Assembly (NCBI GenBank): GCA_016748015.1
Contig: JAAOMT010000187.1
Coordinates: forward strand, 108,448 to 172,447
DNA: 64,000 nucleotides
Direction: 5' to 3'
DNA from: Geosiphon pyriformis
Lineage: Eukaryota; Glomeromycota; Glomeromycetes; Archaeosporales; Geosiphonaceae
The position numbers were made by a program, and so were the translations under genes. Shown one piece after another: positions 1-11,385 of the stretch (its first letter is position 1; the number at the start of each line of letters is the position of its first letter). The notes under the pieces were generated by a model that did no database searches, was not told the DNA's origin, and saw only the letters and a list, made by a program, of their open reading frames with translations.

Positions 1-992
1 ATGCCTTTGAGTATGTTTACTGTTAATATTAGAACAGTTTTTAGTATGTTTGGTAGTATTACTTGTGTTGTATTAAAGCCTGCTAGTATTTGACAGTATG
101 TGGTTGTTTATTTTGAAAAATTAAACTCTGTTGTATCTGCTTTAAATTATTAGTTAGTTTTGATAGACAAGAATAATATTAGGATTTTTTTTTAATAAAT
201 CAGAATAAAACTATTCTGTCTTATAATAGATTTAAGACCAAGTTGGTTAATCTCCCCTCTAACTACACAACTTTTGAAATTAGTAATATGATTTCTCAAG
301 TTAGTAGTTGAACATGTTTTATTTCCCATTTTTCTGAGTCTGGTTGTTATTTTCAGTTTGTTCTAGTTATATTTGGTTCTTAAGTTGATTTGAATACTGT
401 AATATTAAAGACTGGTATGCTAAGAAAGTATTGTATCTGATGAGAAACTTCTGGTAATTGGCACTGTTTTCAATGTCAAAATTCAGATCATCTGGCTTTG
501 GATTGTAAAATATCTCCACCTCTTTCTTCTAAAACTTCTAAGATATTTATTTTTCATAATATTGGTAACAAGTTTTATGCCAAAGCTGCTGTTTCTGTGC
601 TTTCTTCAATTTCTAATATTTTGATTGGTTCAGTTTTTTCTACTAAAATTGTATCTGACAATTCTATGGTCTTTTCTTAATTAACATCTTTGAAATTGGT
701 GTTGGCCAGACTCTTTAATTTGGTTAATTTTATTGTTAAGCCTGTTGGTAGATTGGTAACTGCTTTCAAACAATTTATTAAAAGTGATCTTATGTCTAAT
801 AGCAAGCTTAGAAACAAGATTAATAAGCTTATGGTGTATTTGGATGCTTTTAGCAAATCTGTTGGTAAGTTGGAGAGAGAGATGGTAACATTAAAAACTA
901 AATGTAACATAGAAAATGTTGATTTGTCTGGTGATTCTGGTGTTTCAGTTAGAGTAAGTGATAAAGTATTTGGTGAATTAATGACACTCTAA
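1..992 (+). pseudogene. Half-LINE H1 ORF1-type nucleic-acid-binding protein, decayed
   Basis: The readable frame contains a CCHC zinc knuckle at 465-506 (CFQCQNSDHLALDC, spacing C-x2-C-x4-H-x4-C), the retroelement type that binds RNA or single-stranded DNA. Upstream is a block ending near 150 that matches the other half-LINE copies. Downstream, 690-992 is an uninterrupted Lys/Glu- and Leu-rich stretch that probably forms a coiled coil, as in LINE ORF1 proteins that multimerise on RNA. Stops occur in the first 450 bases and near 678, so it is not translatable as one protein. The start codon is outside the window. Precise function is inferred from the zinc knuckle and the context only. Confidence 0.6.
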
Positions 993-1130
993 AAATTTGA
1001 ATCTTTTGAGATTAAGTTCATAAAAACAGCCAAATAGCTTGTTGAATTGGTTCTTAGTAGTCTTACTTTGTTTGATGTAATTTAAAAGATGTCTATTTTG
1101 GACAAGTTTTTTTGTAAGTTATTAACTTAG

Positions 1131-1262
1131 TATAATCTGAACTGGTTTAAGTAACTGGTTACATATAGAAAGTGTATGAACTTCACTTAGTTTAAAATAC
1201 TTAGTTTGTTTCATTGTACTAAGTAATAGTTGGGCTATACTTATTAAATCATTAATAAAATA
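1131..1262 (+). repeat. LINE-family 3' tail (H1)
   Basis: The core reads roughly TGGTTTAAGTAACTGGTTACA, then a C-T-T-A-G-T-T-T block, then ATTAATAAAATAAA. The same order occurs at the 3' ends of all full LINEs here (for example 41148-41277 and 59735-59858). In LINEs this end is usually what the reverse transcriptase recognises; that role is inferred here. Confidence 0.7.
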
Positions 1263-1343
1263 AAAAATAAAAATAAACAATTTTAATATTAAAATATTAT
1301 AAATAAAATTAAATTGTTTTTAAATAAGTTTATTTATATCTAT

Positions 1344-2344
1344 TGTTACTGGAGGTTTTTGGTCTCTTTTCTTGAATGTTGTAAATGTCTGTTGGTTGCA
1401 AATTCACGTTTTCTAGAAGTAGTTGAACCTCCAATAACTGAATTTATCTTTAAATTATCTCTTATAATTTGAACTGCTGGGCTTATGAGTGGAATGGCCA
1501 ATTCCATGCCAGTTATTTTGTATAGTTATATTGTAATAAACATCAACTTTTTTTCAGGAATTGCTTGTCTGGAAGCTCACTAAAAATGTGTAGTTACTTT
1601 GCTGTGAAAGTCAACTCTTCTACAGGAATTTTGTCTGTAGGCTACTCTAATGATTGTAATAAGAAAATAAAAGAAAAATAAAAGAAATGTAAAAGAAATA
1701 GAATTTTATCAAGGGAAACATTTTCTATCCAGGCCTGGAGTCACTAACAGATTACTGAAATTGGTAGCTAATTAATTTCAAAATGTTAGTTGTGTTGAGG
1801 GAATTTCAAGTATAATAATTTTAAGGATTTGGTTTTTAAATATTTTAATTTTTATTTGATTTTGTAAAAAATAATTTGTTCCAATTAAGATATTTGAAGT
1901 AAGTTACTATGATAAGATATATTTTTTTGAAGAAAAAAGCTTTTCTTTTATACAACTTGTTGTAGTACTAGTCTATGAACTTGCACTTTTTCTCTTTGCT
2001 CAAATTTTGGTGAACTAAAGATAAATTTTGATGAACTACAAGTTATTTCACTGAACTATTAATTAATTTGGGTGAACTATTCATAATTTCGGCGAATTTC
2101 TATAAATTTCGGCGAATTTTTTATAAATTTCGGCAAATTTCAGAATGTTACAAAGTTCAGAGTATTGTGTAATTTGATCATTCTACTTTCTGTTATACTA
2201 ATTAGATTATTTAATTAAATTGTGATATGTGATAATTGATTAAATAATAAATGATAATTTGAAATGATATTAATATACTAATTAATTATAGAAATTATAA
2301 GGGTAATTTCATGCTAATTAATAGCTAAAATTCTATTGGTAACA
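1344..2344 (-). repeat. Ty3-1 3' LTR
   Basis: This 1001-bp LTR starts TGTTACTGGAGG and ends CTATTGGTAACA on the plus strand. It aligns nearly throughout with 10321-11300. On the minus strand it contains a TATA box (TATAAAAG, complement of 1945-1952) and an upstream array of TTCGCCGAA-like palindromes at about 2005-2145. It is about 20 bp longer than its partner, largely because the palindrome array has an extra unit. Confidence 0.92.
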
Positions 2345-2347
2345 TAA

Positions 2348-2357
2348 TCTCTTTCTC
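2348..2357 (-). other. Ty3-1 polypurine tract
   Basis: The minus strand reads GAGAAAGAGA, separated from the LTR by three bases. Ty3-2 has AAAGAGGAGG at the matching place. The position and purine content fit the plus-strand primer site of LTR elements. Confidence 0.7.
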
Positions 2358-2378
2358 AAAACTGAGCTCTGTTGAAGT

Positions 2379-3045
2379 CTAAGCACTATCTGTAATATTG
2401 AGATAGTAATCCAAAATAATTGAAGTAATCTGGTCTGAAAATTGTTGAAATTTCAGTTCTGTGAGTTTGCCAATGTATTGGACTTTTATTGGTTGCAGTA
2501 TTGGATTTTGTAGAACATTTTCACAAGTATTAAACAAATCATAGAGTCTAAAAGCTGCTCTAAGTTTGTAGCAAGTGTTTGTTAATCCAGCTGCTGTTTT
2601 AAATTCATTATGAATTTGTTTTTGTATAGCTTCAGGAGTGAGATTTGTTGTTTCAAGTTCCAGTTTTCGTTTATAAAGTGTTTTTCCAATGTGAAAGTAT
2701 TTATAGATAGGTGTGTGTTTATTGTTCTGTTTATTGAGAAGTAGTAGAAGTTTTTGTTGCATTGTAGCATTTGGTGGAATGTCAATAGGGGCAATTAAAA
2801 AATTTTCTTCTAGTGCTTGCTTCAAAAGTCTTGGTAACTTATTTTCAGAGTAACTTCTTGTTTTTCTTCTATAAGGGTGATAGTTCTGTGAATGATTTGC
2901 TACTGGGGCTGTGGTTTTTTTCTGAATGTAATTAATTTGACTTCCATTAATTGTTATGGATAAGTCAGGAAGTGTTTTCAAGGCTAACATTAACTTTTGG
3001 GATATTTGTTGAATATTTCGGGGAATAATTATAGTAAAATTGACT
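2379..3045 (-). pseudogene. Ty3-1 ORF3, unrecognised protein after integrase
   Basis: This conserved ORF occupies the place where env sits in retroviruses. The readable part starts at 2990 and has 203 codons. The homologous ATG of the other copies corresponds to ATA near 3040, so the original start was lost. Features shared with Ty3-2 and Ty3-3 include a basic N-terminal stretch (HPYRRKTRSYS), a PPNAT motif, and a C-terminal TELKFQQFSDQ segment. I see no signal peptide or membrane span, so an envelope role is not supported. A stop (TAG) ends it shortly before the LTR, where the other copies read into the LTR. Function unknown. Confidence 0.7.
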
Positions 3046-3199
3046 AATTATGAAAAGGGAGAATAAAAAAAATTATTTTTGGGTATGGGGTTTTTATTTT
3101 TATTTTTTTTGGTTTTGGGTGGTTTTTTTTTTTTCTTGTGTAATTATTTACTATTTTTGTCTTTGTGTTTTTTTTTTATTAAAGAATTATTTGTAAAAT

Positions 3200-4590
3200 T
3201 TAAGTGTTCAAGTTTGGTTGTTGTTCTATTATAATTATTGGTTTTAAATTTCGGAGAATATCTTTAGGATTAATTAAAGAGGAATGTGTACCAATTTGTG
3301 GAATTAATGGTTCAGGATTGTTTCTGGAATGATAGTGTTTCAATCTGTCTTCATATGCAACTTTTGCTAATATTTTGTCATCAAGTCTTAACTTGTATGA
3401 TCCATTGCCTAGAATTTTGTGAATATAAAATGGTCCATCTCATTTGTTTTCAAATTTCCCATTCCATTGTTTTTCAGTCTTAGTTCTGTGTAAGAGAACT
3501 TTATTTTCAACTTTAAATTCGTTGGTAATGGATGGTAATTTGTTGTCATGTTTTTCTTTTTATTGAGCTTGAAAATGTTCGATATGAGTTGCTGCTATTC
3601 TTCTTTTTCTTTTCAGTGTACTAAGAAAAGTATAGGCCCTTTTTTGGAGTGTTTCTTGAAAGTTCTCTTCATTAATTGGTTGCACAGAGTATGTTTCCAC
3701 TGTGAAATTAATTGGTAATGTTGCTGTTCTTCCATAAGTTAAATCAAATGGTGTATGTTTCATAGTATTTTGTTTTAGTGTTCTGTATGCTAGTAACACT
3801 GATGGAATAAAAATATTCCATTCCTGCTCAAAGTCTGTTGAGACTTTGGCTAGAGATTTACACAATGTTCTGTTGAAATGTTTTACAAGTCCATTTGTTT
3901 GAGGGTAATAAAATAATGATAGAGATCTTTTGACATTGAATCGTTCACAAATTTTTTGTATCAAATTGTTCACAAAATGTGTTCCTTGATCAGATAAGAG
4001 TTCAATTGAACATCCATGTTTACAAATAATGTCTTTATAGATAAAATTTGCTACTGATTTTGCATCTGCTCTTTGGATAATTCTAGCTTCAAGCCATTTG
4101 GTAAGATAATCCACTGCAACTGCAATATAATAATTTCCTTGGGTTGTGATAGATAATGGTCCGACTAAATCAATTCCAACTCTGTCAAAAGGTTGTCCAA
4201 CTTTGATTGGATTTAAAGGTTCTGTGAGGTAAGTTCCTTCTCTTCTTTGACAATTATCACAAGATTCTACATATTGTCAAATGTTTTTTTGCATGTGAGA
4301 CCAAAAATAATGTTCAAGAGTTCTTTAAATTGTTCTATCTCTTCCCAAGTGTGCTGAAAAAGAATCTGTGTGCATGTTGTATAGAATTGTTTCTTTTTTA
4401 TTTTCCTGTACTAATCTGAGTAGTTGGTTTGGGTTTTTACAATTTTTGTAATAGATTTTGTTGTGGTGTATAAAATATTGTTTGAATTGGTGTTGTAATC
4501 AATGTTTTTTATTTGGAGACCAATTTTCTGGCATGGTGAGAGTCTCCAAATAGTTTTTGATGTTGTTGTAGTTTTCTGGATCTATTGTTG
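3200..4590 (-). pseudogene. Ty3-1 integrase
   Basis: An HHCC-type zinc region (MHTD...SAHLG, then CDNCQRR) is followed by a DDE-type core: D in GIDLVGPL, D in LLSDQGTHF, but the third catalytic residue reads NGLVKHFNRT, lysine in place of the expected glutamate. A C-terminal segment with a GPF-type motif ends in a stop at 3200. Integrases insert the cDNA into chromosomes. The Glu-to-Lys change plus several stops mean it is inactive. After correction for two 1-base deletions upstream, its frame is +1 relative to RNase H, as in the other copies. The best uninterrupted stretch is 3560-4114. Confidence 0.85.
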
Positions 4591-4679
4591 TTGATTTTGT
4601 TGTTTGTTCTGCTGTTAAGTTTGTTGGTGTTTTGTTGGTGTTGATGTTGGTATTAATATTGTCTTATTTTTAAGAGACT

Positions 4680-6495
4680 ATTAACATTGGTGTGTAGTTT
4701 TCCTGGTTGTAATGTACAATGTATCTGTAGTCTGCTAAGAAGTCATTCTATCAAGACTGTTTGGCACTTTGTTCAGTTTTCTTTTTATTAAGCCATTTAA
4801 GGCCAATATTGTCAGTTATTATGTCAAATTCTTTTCCATTTTTTAGGTATTGTTGAAAGTGTTTGAGAGCCCAAATAACTGCAGCAGCTTTTAATTCAGT
4901 TGAGCCATATTTGAGTTCTGTTGGCTTGAGTGTTCTGTTGGCATATGTGATAACTTATTCCTGGCCATTTTTATCTAATTGTGATAAGATGGCACCAAAT
5001 GCTATGTGTGAAACATCAGTGGCTAATTGGAATCATTTGTTAAAGTCTGAGTAAGCAAGAACTGGGACTGTTGTCAATTTTGTTTTGAGAGTTTCAAAAG
5101 CTTTTTGTTGTTCTTCAGTTCATTTGTATGATATGTTTTTGTTGATAAGATAATTGAGTGGTTTGGCAATTTCTAAGAATTCTTTTATAAATTTTCAATA
5201 ATAAGAGGCTAATCCTACAAATCCTCATAGTTCTGTGGTATTTCTGGGAGTTTGAAAGTTTTTGACAGCACTAATTGTTCCAGGATTTGGTTTGACTTCA
5301 TCTTTGCTAACAATGTGTTCAAGGAAAATTAAGCTTGTTTTTCCAAAATAACATTTTTCAATGTTTAACTTCAATCCTGTTTTCCGTAATCATTGAAAAA
5401 CTTCTTGCAGGTAAATAAGATAAGTCTCAAAGCTTGGTAAATATACATTAGTGTTATCAAGATAGACAACTACTGATTGCCACAAGAGTCTTTCATATAC
5501 AACATCCATGAGTCACTGGAATGTTGTTGGTGCATTGCAGAGTCCAAAAGGCATAACATTGAACTCATAGTTTCCTCTTTGAGTGGCAAATACTGTTTTG
5601 GGTCGGTCTTTTGGGTTCATTTTGACTTGCCAGTATCCACTTTCCAAGTCTAAAGTTGAGAAAAACTTGGCTTTTCCTAGAGCATCTAGCATGTCATCAA
5701 TTCTTGGAAAAGGGTAGGCATCTCCAATTGTCACACTGTTCAATTGGCGATAGTCAACACAAAATCTGATTTTTCCATTTTTTTTTTAACAAGGACTACT
5801 GGTAAGGCCCAAGGACTTTTTGATGGTTGAATCAATCTGTTATTGAGCATTCTCTGGACTTTTTCTCTGATGAATTGGTGGCTGGCAGATGGCACTCTGT
5901 AAGCTTGTTAATGTTTTGGTGGAGCATCTCCTGTATGAATCTGATGTTGAACTATATCCATTTTTCCCAAGTCATTGTTGTCTTTTGCAAATATATTTGC
6001 AAATTCAGCTATCAATTGTTTCAATTGTCTTTGTTGTTGAGGTACTAAAGGACCCATGTTGATTCAAGAGAGTTTTTTTTCTAAAAAGTGGTAGTTTTCA
6101 GTAGTGGAAATAATATTGGGATTTGGGAGTAGAGTGTGCCTTACAATTTCGATGAAATTAGAGACAATTTAAGGGTTTTTATCTTGAAAAATATTGCTGT
6201 GTATGATTCTAATCTCTAGTTTGTTTAATAAGACAATAGGGTAATTATTGGGGTTGTAGAATGTAACTCAAAATTTTTTCATTCTTTTGAGAATATAAAC
6301 GTTTGAAATTGAGATTTCATGTTTTAAACAGATTTGTTTATTGGATTCAAAGATTTGTTGTGTAGTGGTGAGTTTTGAGCAAGTGTAAATTTCATAATGT
6401 TCTCTAAAAGATGAAATAGTAATTGGCTGGAAAAGTTGAAAAATCTGGTGAGATTCATTTTGTGTATTAAGAGCTATGTTTACTGGAACTGTAAA
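4680..6495 (-). pseudogene. Ty3-1 reverse transcriptase and RNase H, with N-terminal linker
   Basis: The RT frame is clear at 5513-5743 (PFPRIDDMLDALG, TLDLESGYWQVKM, NVMPFGLCNAPTTFQ). The catalytic YxDD box reads YLDN, so the second aspartate is lost. RNase H follows with ATDVS and IITDN motifs. A 1-base deletion in a poly-A run near 5790 (about VLVKKK) and another near 4710 shift the frame; many TGA and TAA stops are present. About 6060-6495 is a poorly conserved linker between dUTPase and RT. In a live copy this would make cDNA and remove the RNA template. Confidence 0.85.
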
Positions 6496-6930
6496 TCATC
6501 CAGTTGAACCAAAACCTTGAGTTCCTTTTTTACTTTTTCCCAATTGTTCTCTGTTGTTTACTGATTGTAAACTCGAAATGTTGATTAAGGGTAAGTAAAT
6601 TGCTTGAGCAATTTTTTCAGCATGTTCAATTTTGAATGGTTTGTCTGTTTCATTTTGTAACATGATGGTAATGTCTCCAGTGTATCCTGCATCTATAACT
6701 CCTCCTCTAATATTGATTTTTTTGCTTGCCAATAACGATCTGGAGGCAATTTGAATCATTGTTTCTGGTGGTATTTCAAGAGCAATTTTGAAATTGATTT
6801 TTGTCAAGGACTTTGGTTGGAGAACCAAAGTATCTTTTCCTGGGTATTTTAGGTCATATCTAGCATTAATTTCGTGTGCTTTTTCTGGTCTGATTCCTTG
6901 GCCATAGTTGTCAAAATATTTAAGTTGTAG
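6496..6930 (-). pseudogene. Ty3-1 dUTPase domain (uninterrupted)
   Basis: The five dUTPase motifs are in order: NARYDLKYPG (1), ASRSLLASK (2), GVIDAGYTGDITIML (3), HAEKIAQAIYLP (4), and GTQGFGSTG (5). The family hydrolyses dUTP to dUMP, keeping uracil out of DNA. It lies in frame between the cysteine-rich region and RT, and a TGA follows motif 5 at once (6496-6498), as in Ty3-2. This stretch has no internal stop. Motif 1 reads ARYD where AGYD is usual. Retroelement dUTPases are known from some retroviruses; activity here is inferred. Confidence 0.88.
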
Positions 6931-6989
6931 AGGTGGTTGCTTTTTAAGAAAATAGGTAAGAGTGGTTGGTAGTTTTTCTACTAGTTTAG

Positions 6990-7690
6990 ATACTTCAAAT
7001 TCGATTTTATTTTCATCATTCTCATCTGGCAGAGGAATGCTAAGAGCATAACATTCTAAACACCATTGGTCATTACAAGACATAACACATTCTTCACACA
7101 ATTGAATGTTTATTTGCTCTAATTGTTGAATTTAAGCTTTTTTGGTCAGATATGTGTGGCTTGCAATTTGGTGGTAGGTTTCTACTTCATTTTCATAATC
7201 AAATTCAGCTAATTCTATGGTATACTCAATGTATTTAGCTTCTTTCATTTGGCAGACATTTTCTTGGATGGCTCTATTGATCAATGCTATTGCTAGGTCA
7301 AAAATCATTTCAGCATCATGAGAGTAGTGGTAAAGTTTATTGAGAGCACTATTGTATGCTGCATCAAATAGTGTTTCTTTTCTGACTTTTTCCGAAATTG
7401 ATAGAGCATATTGACAGGTCTGATTACATACTCCTCTTTTCATTGCTACATCAATCCAATTGCATTTTTTTGGTAGTCTTTCTTCACAAGTGAGGCAAGG
7501 AGTTTTGTCCCATTTTCCACTTCTCTTTAGGGATCCAAATCGTTTTCTATGGCATGCCTTGCAGAAGTAACAAGTGTGAGTTTCATATTCCTCTTCTGGA
7601 GAAATACAGGCTTCCATAGATAAAAGCTTCTTTTTGCAATCTTTGCATTTTAATGGAATATATGGTGGTTTTTTTCATGGTTCTAGTGTG
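6990..7690 (-). pseudogene. Ty3-1 cysteine-rich region between protease and dUTPase
   Basis: A Cys cluster (CKDCKK, CYFCKACH, CLTC, CNW, CNQTC) is followed by a probably helical segment (AAYNSALNKLYHYSHDAEMIFDLAIALI) and a second cluster (CEECVMSC, CLEC) that leads into dUTPase. The spacing suggests two zinc-binding modules separated by a helical spacer. I do not recognise the domain. It is in the same frame as protease and dUTPase, broken by one stop near 7132 and one further upstream. It could bind RNA or DNA, or scaffold the polyprotein; this is inference. Confidence 0.7.
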
Positions 7691-7869
7691 GAATATCTAA
7701 CTTTCTTCCATTCTCTTGATTCTTTAAAAATCTCTTGTTCTGTTTTCTCAGCCCAATTGAATGGTGATCCAAGAGTTATGTAGGTTTCAGTGAGTGGCAT
7801 TTCCTTCTCTTCTTCAAATTCAAATACTGGAGCTTTTTCTGATTATTTGTTAAAGGTATCACAGGTTGC

Positions 7870-8270
7870 AAGTATTATGATATATTGTCCTTGATATAAG
7901 ATTTTAAGTTCTTAAGTTTCTCAGTTCAGGTTTGCATTGGCCTTGAGAAGCCAATCATTTCCGACTAGAGCTTGGTATTGGGGTGCATCCATAACAAGAA
8001 CTTTAACTGAAATGGTAATTCCATCAATTGTAAAGGGGAAATCATCAATTTCTCCTACTGGAGTTTTTTTCATATTATCAACTGTGACAATAACTGTTTG
8101 AGCTGGTCTGTCTATGTTTCATTTGAGTTGTTGCATTAGCTTGTAAGTAATGATACTTCCAGCCGATCCATTATCTAAGATTAAGTGAATGGGTTTTCCT
8201 TTCACTGTAGCTTCTGTGTACATAGCAGTAATTGCTTTCTGTTTATTGACTGCTGTATTACTAAGCAAAA
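7870..8270 (-). pseudogene. Ty3-1 aspartic protease
   Basis: The retropepsin signature reads LILDNGSAGSI near 8165-8195, with DNG in place of the usual DSG/DTG. A hydrophobic C-terminal half follows (VKVLVMDAPQYQAL) and matches Ty3-2 residue by residue. Such proteases cut the Gag-Pol polyprotein. The region is preceded by a Gln/Asn/Pro-rich spacer joined in frame to Gag. Stops downstream break the link to the cysteine-rich region. Confidence 0.75.
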
Positions 8271-8799
8271 ATAGTGATTCATTTGCTTTAAATTCAAATG
8301 GAAATATATCTGGCAGATTGGTATTTTGGGCAATTTGAGCCAATAGAATAGTGTGATTGGAAGAGTTTAATTTTGGTGCTGCAACTTCACCTTCAAAAAG
8401 TGCAGTTTGTTGAAAATCCGATTCCTCTGGTATTGTAAGATAACTGGATTGAGTGTAATAGTGATTGGGTTTTTGCTGACCAGAATTTTGGAGAACCAAC
8501 TGGTTATTTGAATTGATTCTGTTGTTATTACTCTGCAATTGATTTTGGGGTGTGAATTGGTTATGTTGAACCAATCTTCTTGCTGGTATTTGATATTGTT
8601 GAGTGGGTAGTGTCTGATATGGCTGAATTGGTAAAGATTGCTGATATTGTTGCTGCATTGGTTGTGGAGCTGGTGAATAGTAACTGTTTTGATTTTGTGG
8701 TCTTGGTAAATAATAGGTTGGTGGTGAAAGTTGGTAATAAGATTGTTGTGATAAAGAGTAATGTTGATTACTTCTGTTTTGTTGGTCTCTTTGTAATTT

Positions 8800-10275
8800 T
8801 CTACAATCTCGTTTTTAGTGTCCTGGAATTCCACAATAATGACAATTTTAAGGTTGGTTGTTGGATGGTGATCCAAAATTGTTTTGGTTGCATCATTGTA
8901 AGGGTTGATATTTTTGTGGTTGTTGTTGCTGTTGTTGTTGGTTTGTGAAGTAGCTTTCAACTTTTTTTGTGAGTTGGTCTATCTTCTCTTTAGCTGCTAA
9001 GCTGGTTTTTCCAATTGCAAAATTTACAAGCTTGATGTGATTTGTTTCTTCTATTGCCATTTTATAGCTCTTTGCATGTCTAATGGCAGTTGCTAAGTCT
9101 ACTGGAGCATGTGGGTGGACTTTCTTAATTAGTTTGTCTTTTAATCCTGCTATAAACTGATCCAGAATTTGAGCATCAGAATAGTAGTCATTGGTTTCCA
9201 ATTGTCAGATTTGTCTGAGAAGTTTGTTAAATTTTCCAAGATAGATCATAACAGTTTCAAATGTTTCTTGTTTGATATTGTGAAAGCAGTTTCTGAGAGT
9301 GATAGAGGTATTGTTGTCAGTGAATTGTTGTAGAAAAGCATTTTTGAATGCTTGCCAGTTTTCAAATAGTTCTTCTAAATTTTCAAACCATTCTTCTGCT
9401 GTTCCTTAGAAAAAGTAGAAAATTGCTTTAAGCATTCTTGCTGCAATCCAACTATTTGCATCTTCTGTTTTTTGAACTTTGTTAAGCCATTCTTAAGGAC
9501 TGGTATCATTGTTTTTACTAGTGAATTCTGGGATTTTTGCAATGTAAGCAGTTGTCATTTCTTTTTCATTTTCTGTAATTTCTTCTGGTTTTGATTCAGT
9601 TTCTTCACTTTCCAAGCTTTCTGAATGATTACTTTTGTTTTCCTGTAAGTAATCAATGATATTGGCACTTGTTGATATTGGTTCCTGCTGTTGAGTAGAA
9701 TTTCTAGGTGACTGAAAATCTTCTGGTCTGGAGAAATGGTTAAGTGGTAAACTTGGTGTTTGTGATTGAACAAGTGAAATTGGAAATGGTGTAATAAAAA
9801 GTGGTAATTTGACACTGGTTTCTTGTTCAGATGTTTGTAAGTGTTTGGCAGTTGTCTTTGATAGTATTGAAGTGTTTGGAGTGGTTTTTGAGTATTGTTT
9901 TACTTTTTGTTTGCCTTTGTTGCTTGTCTCTGTTTCTGATTCAAAGTTAAAAGAGTATTTGGGCTGTACTGGGTATTTTTCTTCACAGTACTCAATAATA
10001 TTAAAATTAAGTTCTTGGAAGTAGGTAGCAAGTGTTTCACTGTTCAGGTCTTCTGTTCCCAATTGTGAATAGTGCACTAAATTATTGTAGAGGTTGCTTC
10101 TAACTTTTGAAATATTGTAGTTTCTAAAAAGATAATTGTTGATGCGATTTTCAATATATTGGTATACTGATTTCTTAACAACTTCAATTCCGTTTGGGAT
10201 GTTGAATCTTTGCTTGCAGTGAGTGTAAATTGACTGATGATACTCTAGAGTTGTTGTGTCTGGTGTGATTGCCAC
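8800..10275 (-). pseudogene. Ty3-1 Gag with ATG-less N-terminal extension
   Basis: The frame opens right after the primer-binding site. The first start-like codon is GTG at 10275, in the context AAATTCAAAGTGGC, also seen in Ty3-2. The first in-frame ATG is at 9558, immediately before the conserved Gag domain (TAYIAKIPEF...EWFENL, CFHNIKQE, YLGKFNKLL, ILDQFIAGLKDKL). The C-terminus is Gln-rich and ends with a CCHC knuckle, CHYCGIPGH followed by a stop and KRDC, at about 8805-8856. Gag forms the virus-like particle and packages RNA. Stops occur near 9493 and 9410, at 9186, and in the knuckle. Confidence 0.8.
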
Positions 10276-10305
10276 TTTGAATTTGTTGTTGCTATGTTAT
10301 TTCTA

Positions 10306-10318
10306 TGGGAGAGCACCA
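10306..10318 (-). other. Ty3-1 candidate primer-binding site
   Basis: The minus strand reads TGGTGCTCTCCCA two bases after the 5' LTR. It begins with TGG, so a primer ending in CCA (TGGGAGAGCACCA) would pair. The same 13 bases follow the 5' LTR of Ty3-2. Which tRNA it would be was not identified. Confidence 0.65.
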
Positions 10319-10320
10319 AA

Positions 10321-11300
10321 TGTTACTGGAGGTTTTTGGTCTCTTTTTTTGAATGTTGTAAATGTCTGTTGGTTGTAAATTCACATTTTTTAGAAGTAAT
10401 TGAACCTCTAATAACTGAATTTATCTTCAAATTATCTCCTATAATTTAAACTGCTGGGCTTATGAATAGAATGGCCAATTCCATGCCAGTTACTTTGTAT
10501 AGTTATATTGTAGTAAACATCAACTCTTTCCCAAGAATTGCTCATCTGAAAGCTCACTAAAAATGTGTAGTTACTTTGCTGTAAAAGTCAACTCTTCTAC
10601 AGGAATCTTGTCTGTAGGCTACCCTAATGATTATAATAAGAAAAGAAAAGAAAAATAAAAGAAATGTAAAAGAAATAGAATTTTATCAAGGGAAACGTTT
10701 TCTATCCAGACCTGGAGTCATTAACAGATTACTGAAATTGGTAGCTAATTAATTTCAAAATGTTAGTTGTGTTGAGGAAATTTCAAGTGTAATAATTTTA
10801 AGGATTTGGTTTTCAAATATTTTAATTTTTATTTGATTTTATAAAAGGTAATTTGTTCCAATTAAGATATTTGAAGTAAGTTACTATGGTAAGATACATT
10901 TTTTTAAAAAAAAAAGCTCTTCTTTTATACAACTTGTTGTAGTACTAGTCTATGAACTTGCACTTTTTCTCTTTGCTCAAATTTCGGTAAACTAAAGATA
11001 GATTTGATGAACTACAAGTTATTTCACTGAACTATTAATTAATTTGGGTGAACTATTCATAATTTCGGCGAATTTCTTATAAATTTCGGCGAATTTCAGA
11101 ATGTTACAAAGTTCAAGGTATTGTGTAATTTGATCATCCTACTTTCTGTTATACTAATTAGATTATTTAATTGAATCGTGATATGTGATAATTGATTAAA
11201 TAATAAATGATAATTTGAAATGATATTAATATACTAATTAATTATAAGAATTATAAAGGTAATTTCATGCTAATTAATAGCTAAAATTCTACTGGTAACA
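10321..11300 (-). repeat. Ty3-1 5' LTR
   Basis: This 980-bp LTR runs from TGTTACTGGAGG to CTACTGGTAACA on the plus strand and pairs with 1344-2344. Read on the minus strand it has a palindrome array (about 10980-11100), then a TATA box (complement of 10922-10929), the presumed promoter of the element. Confidence 0.92.
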
Positions 11301-11385
11301 CTATTATAAAACATATTATATTTTATATTATAAATTATAAAAAAATTTTATTTTATTAAAACAAACTCTTTGTTTTCTTAATTTT

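Larger units (their letters stand above)
1..1262 (+). mobile_element. Half-LINE H1 (non-autonomous, 5' end outside window)
   Basis: This is the 3' part of an element with a zinc-knuckle ORF1-type protein followed directly by a 3' tail shared with the full LINEs of this window. Its beginning aligns by eye with plus-strand sequence from about 12373 and with the reverse complement of 15808-16107. No reverse transcriptase or endonuclease sequence lies between the protein and the tail. The name half-LINE is descriptive. An alternative is an internally deleted LINE, but three similar copies favour a family. Confidence 0.7.
1344..11300 (-). mobile_element. Ty3-1: complete Ty3/gypsy-type LTR retrotransposon with dUTPase and extra ORF3
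   Basis: Two LTRs in the same orientation (1344-2344 and 10321-11300) bound about 8 kb of internal sequence read on the minus strand: gag, protease, cysteine-rich region, dUTPase, RT, RNase H, integrase, ORF3. The RT-before-integrase order and a GPY/F-like integrase end point to Ty3/gypsy. LTR ends are TGTTAC...GTAACA. The 4-bp repeat CTAT flanks the element at 1340-1343 and 11301-11304, fitting a simple insertion. Many point stops and at least two 1-base deletions make it dead as a coding element. Confidence 0.9.

Noticed and set aside
2379-3045. ORF3 as a retroviral-type envelope gene
   Set aside because: No signal peptide, cleavage site or transmembrane segment is visible in any of the three copies; only the position resembles env.
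8580-8948. Plus-strand ORF with many Val codons, and the minus-strand +1 ORF 8367-8960
   Set aside because: Both are shadows of the Gln/Asn-rich Gag C-terminus of Ty3-1 read in other frames; the same shadows occur over Ty3-2 Gag.
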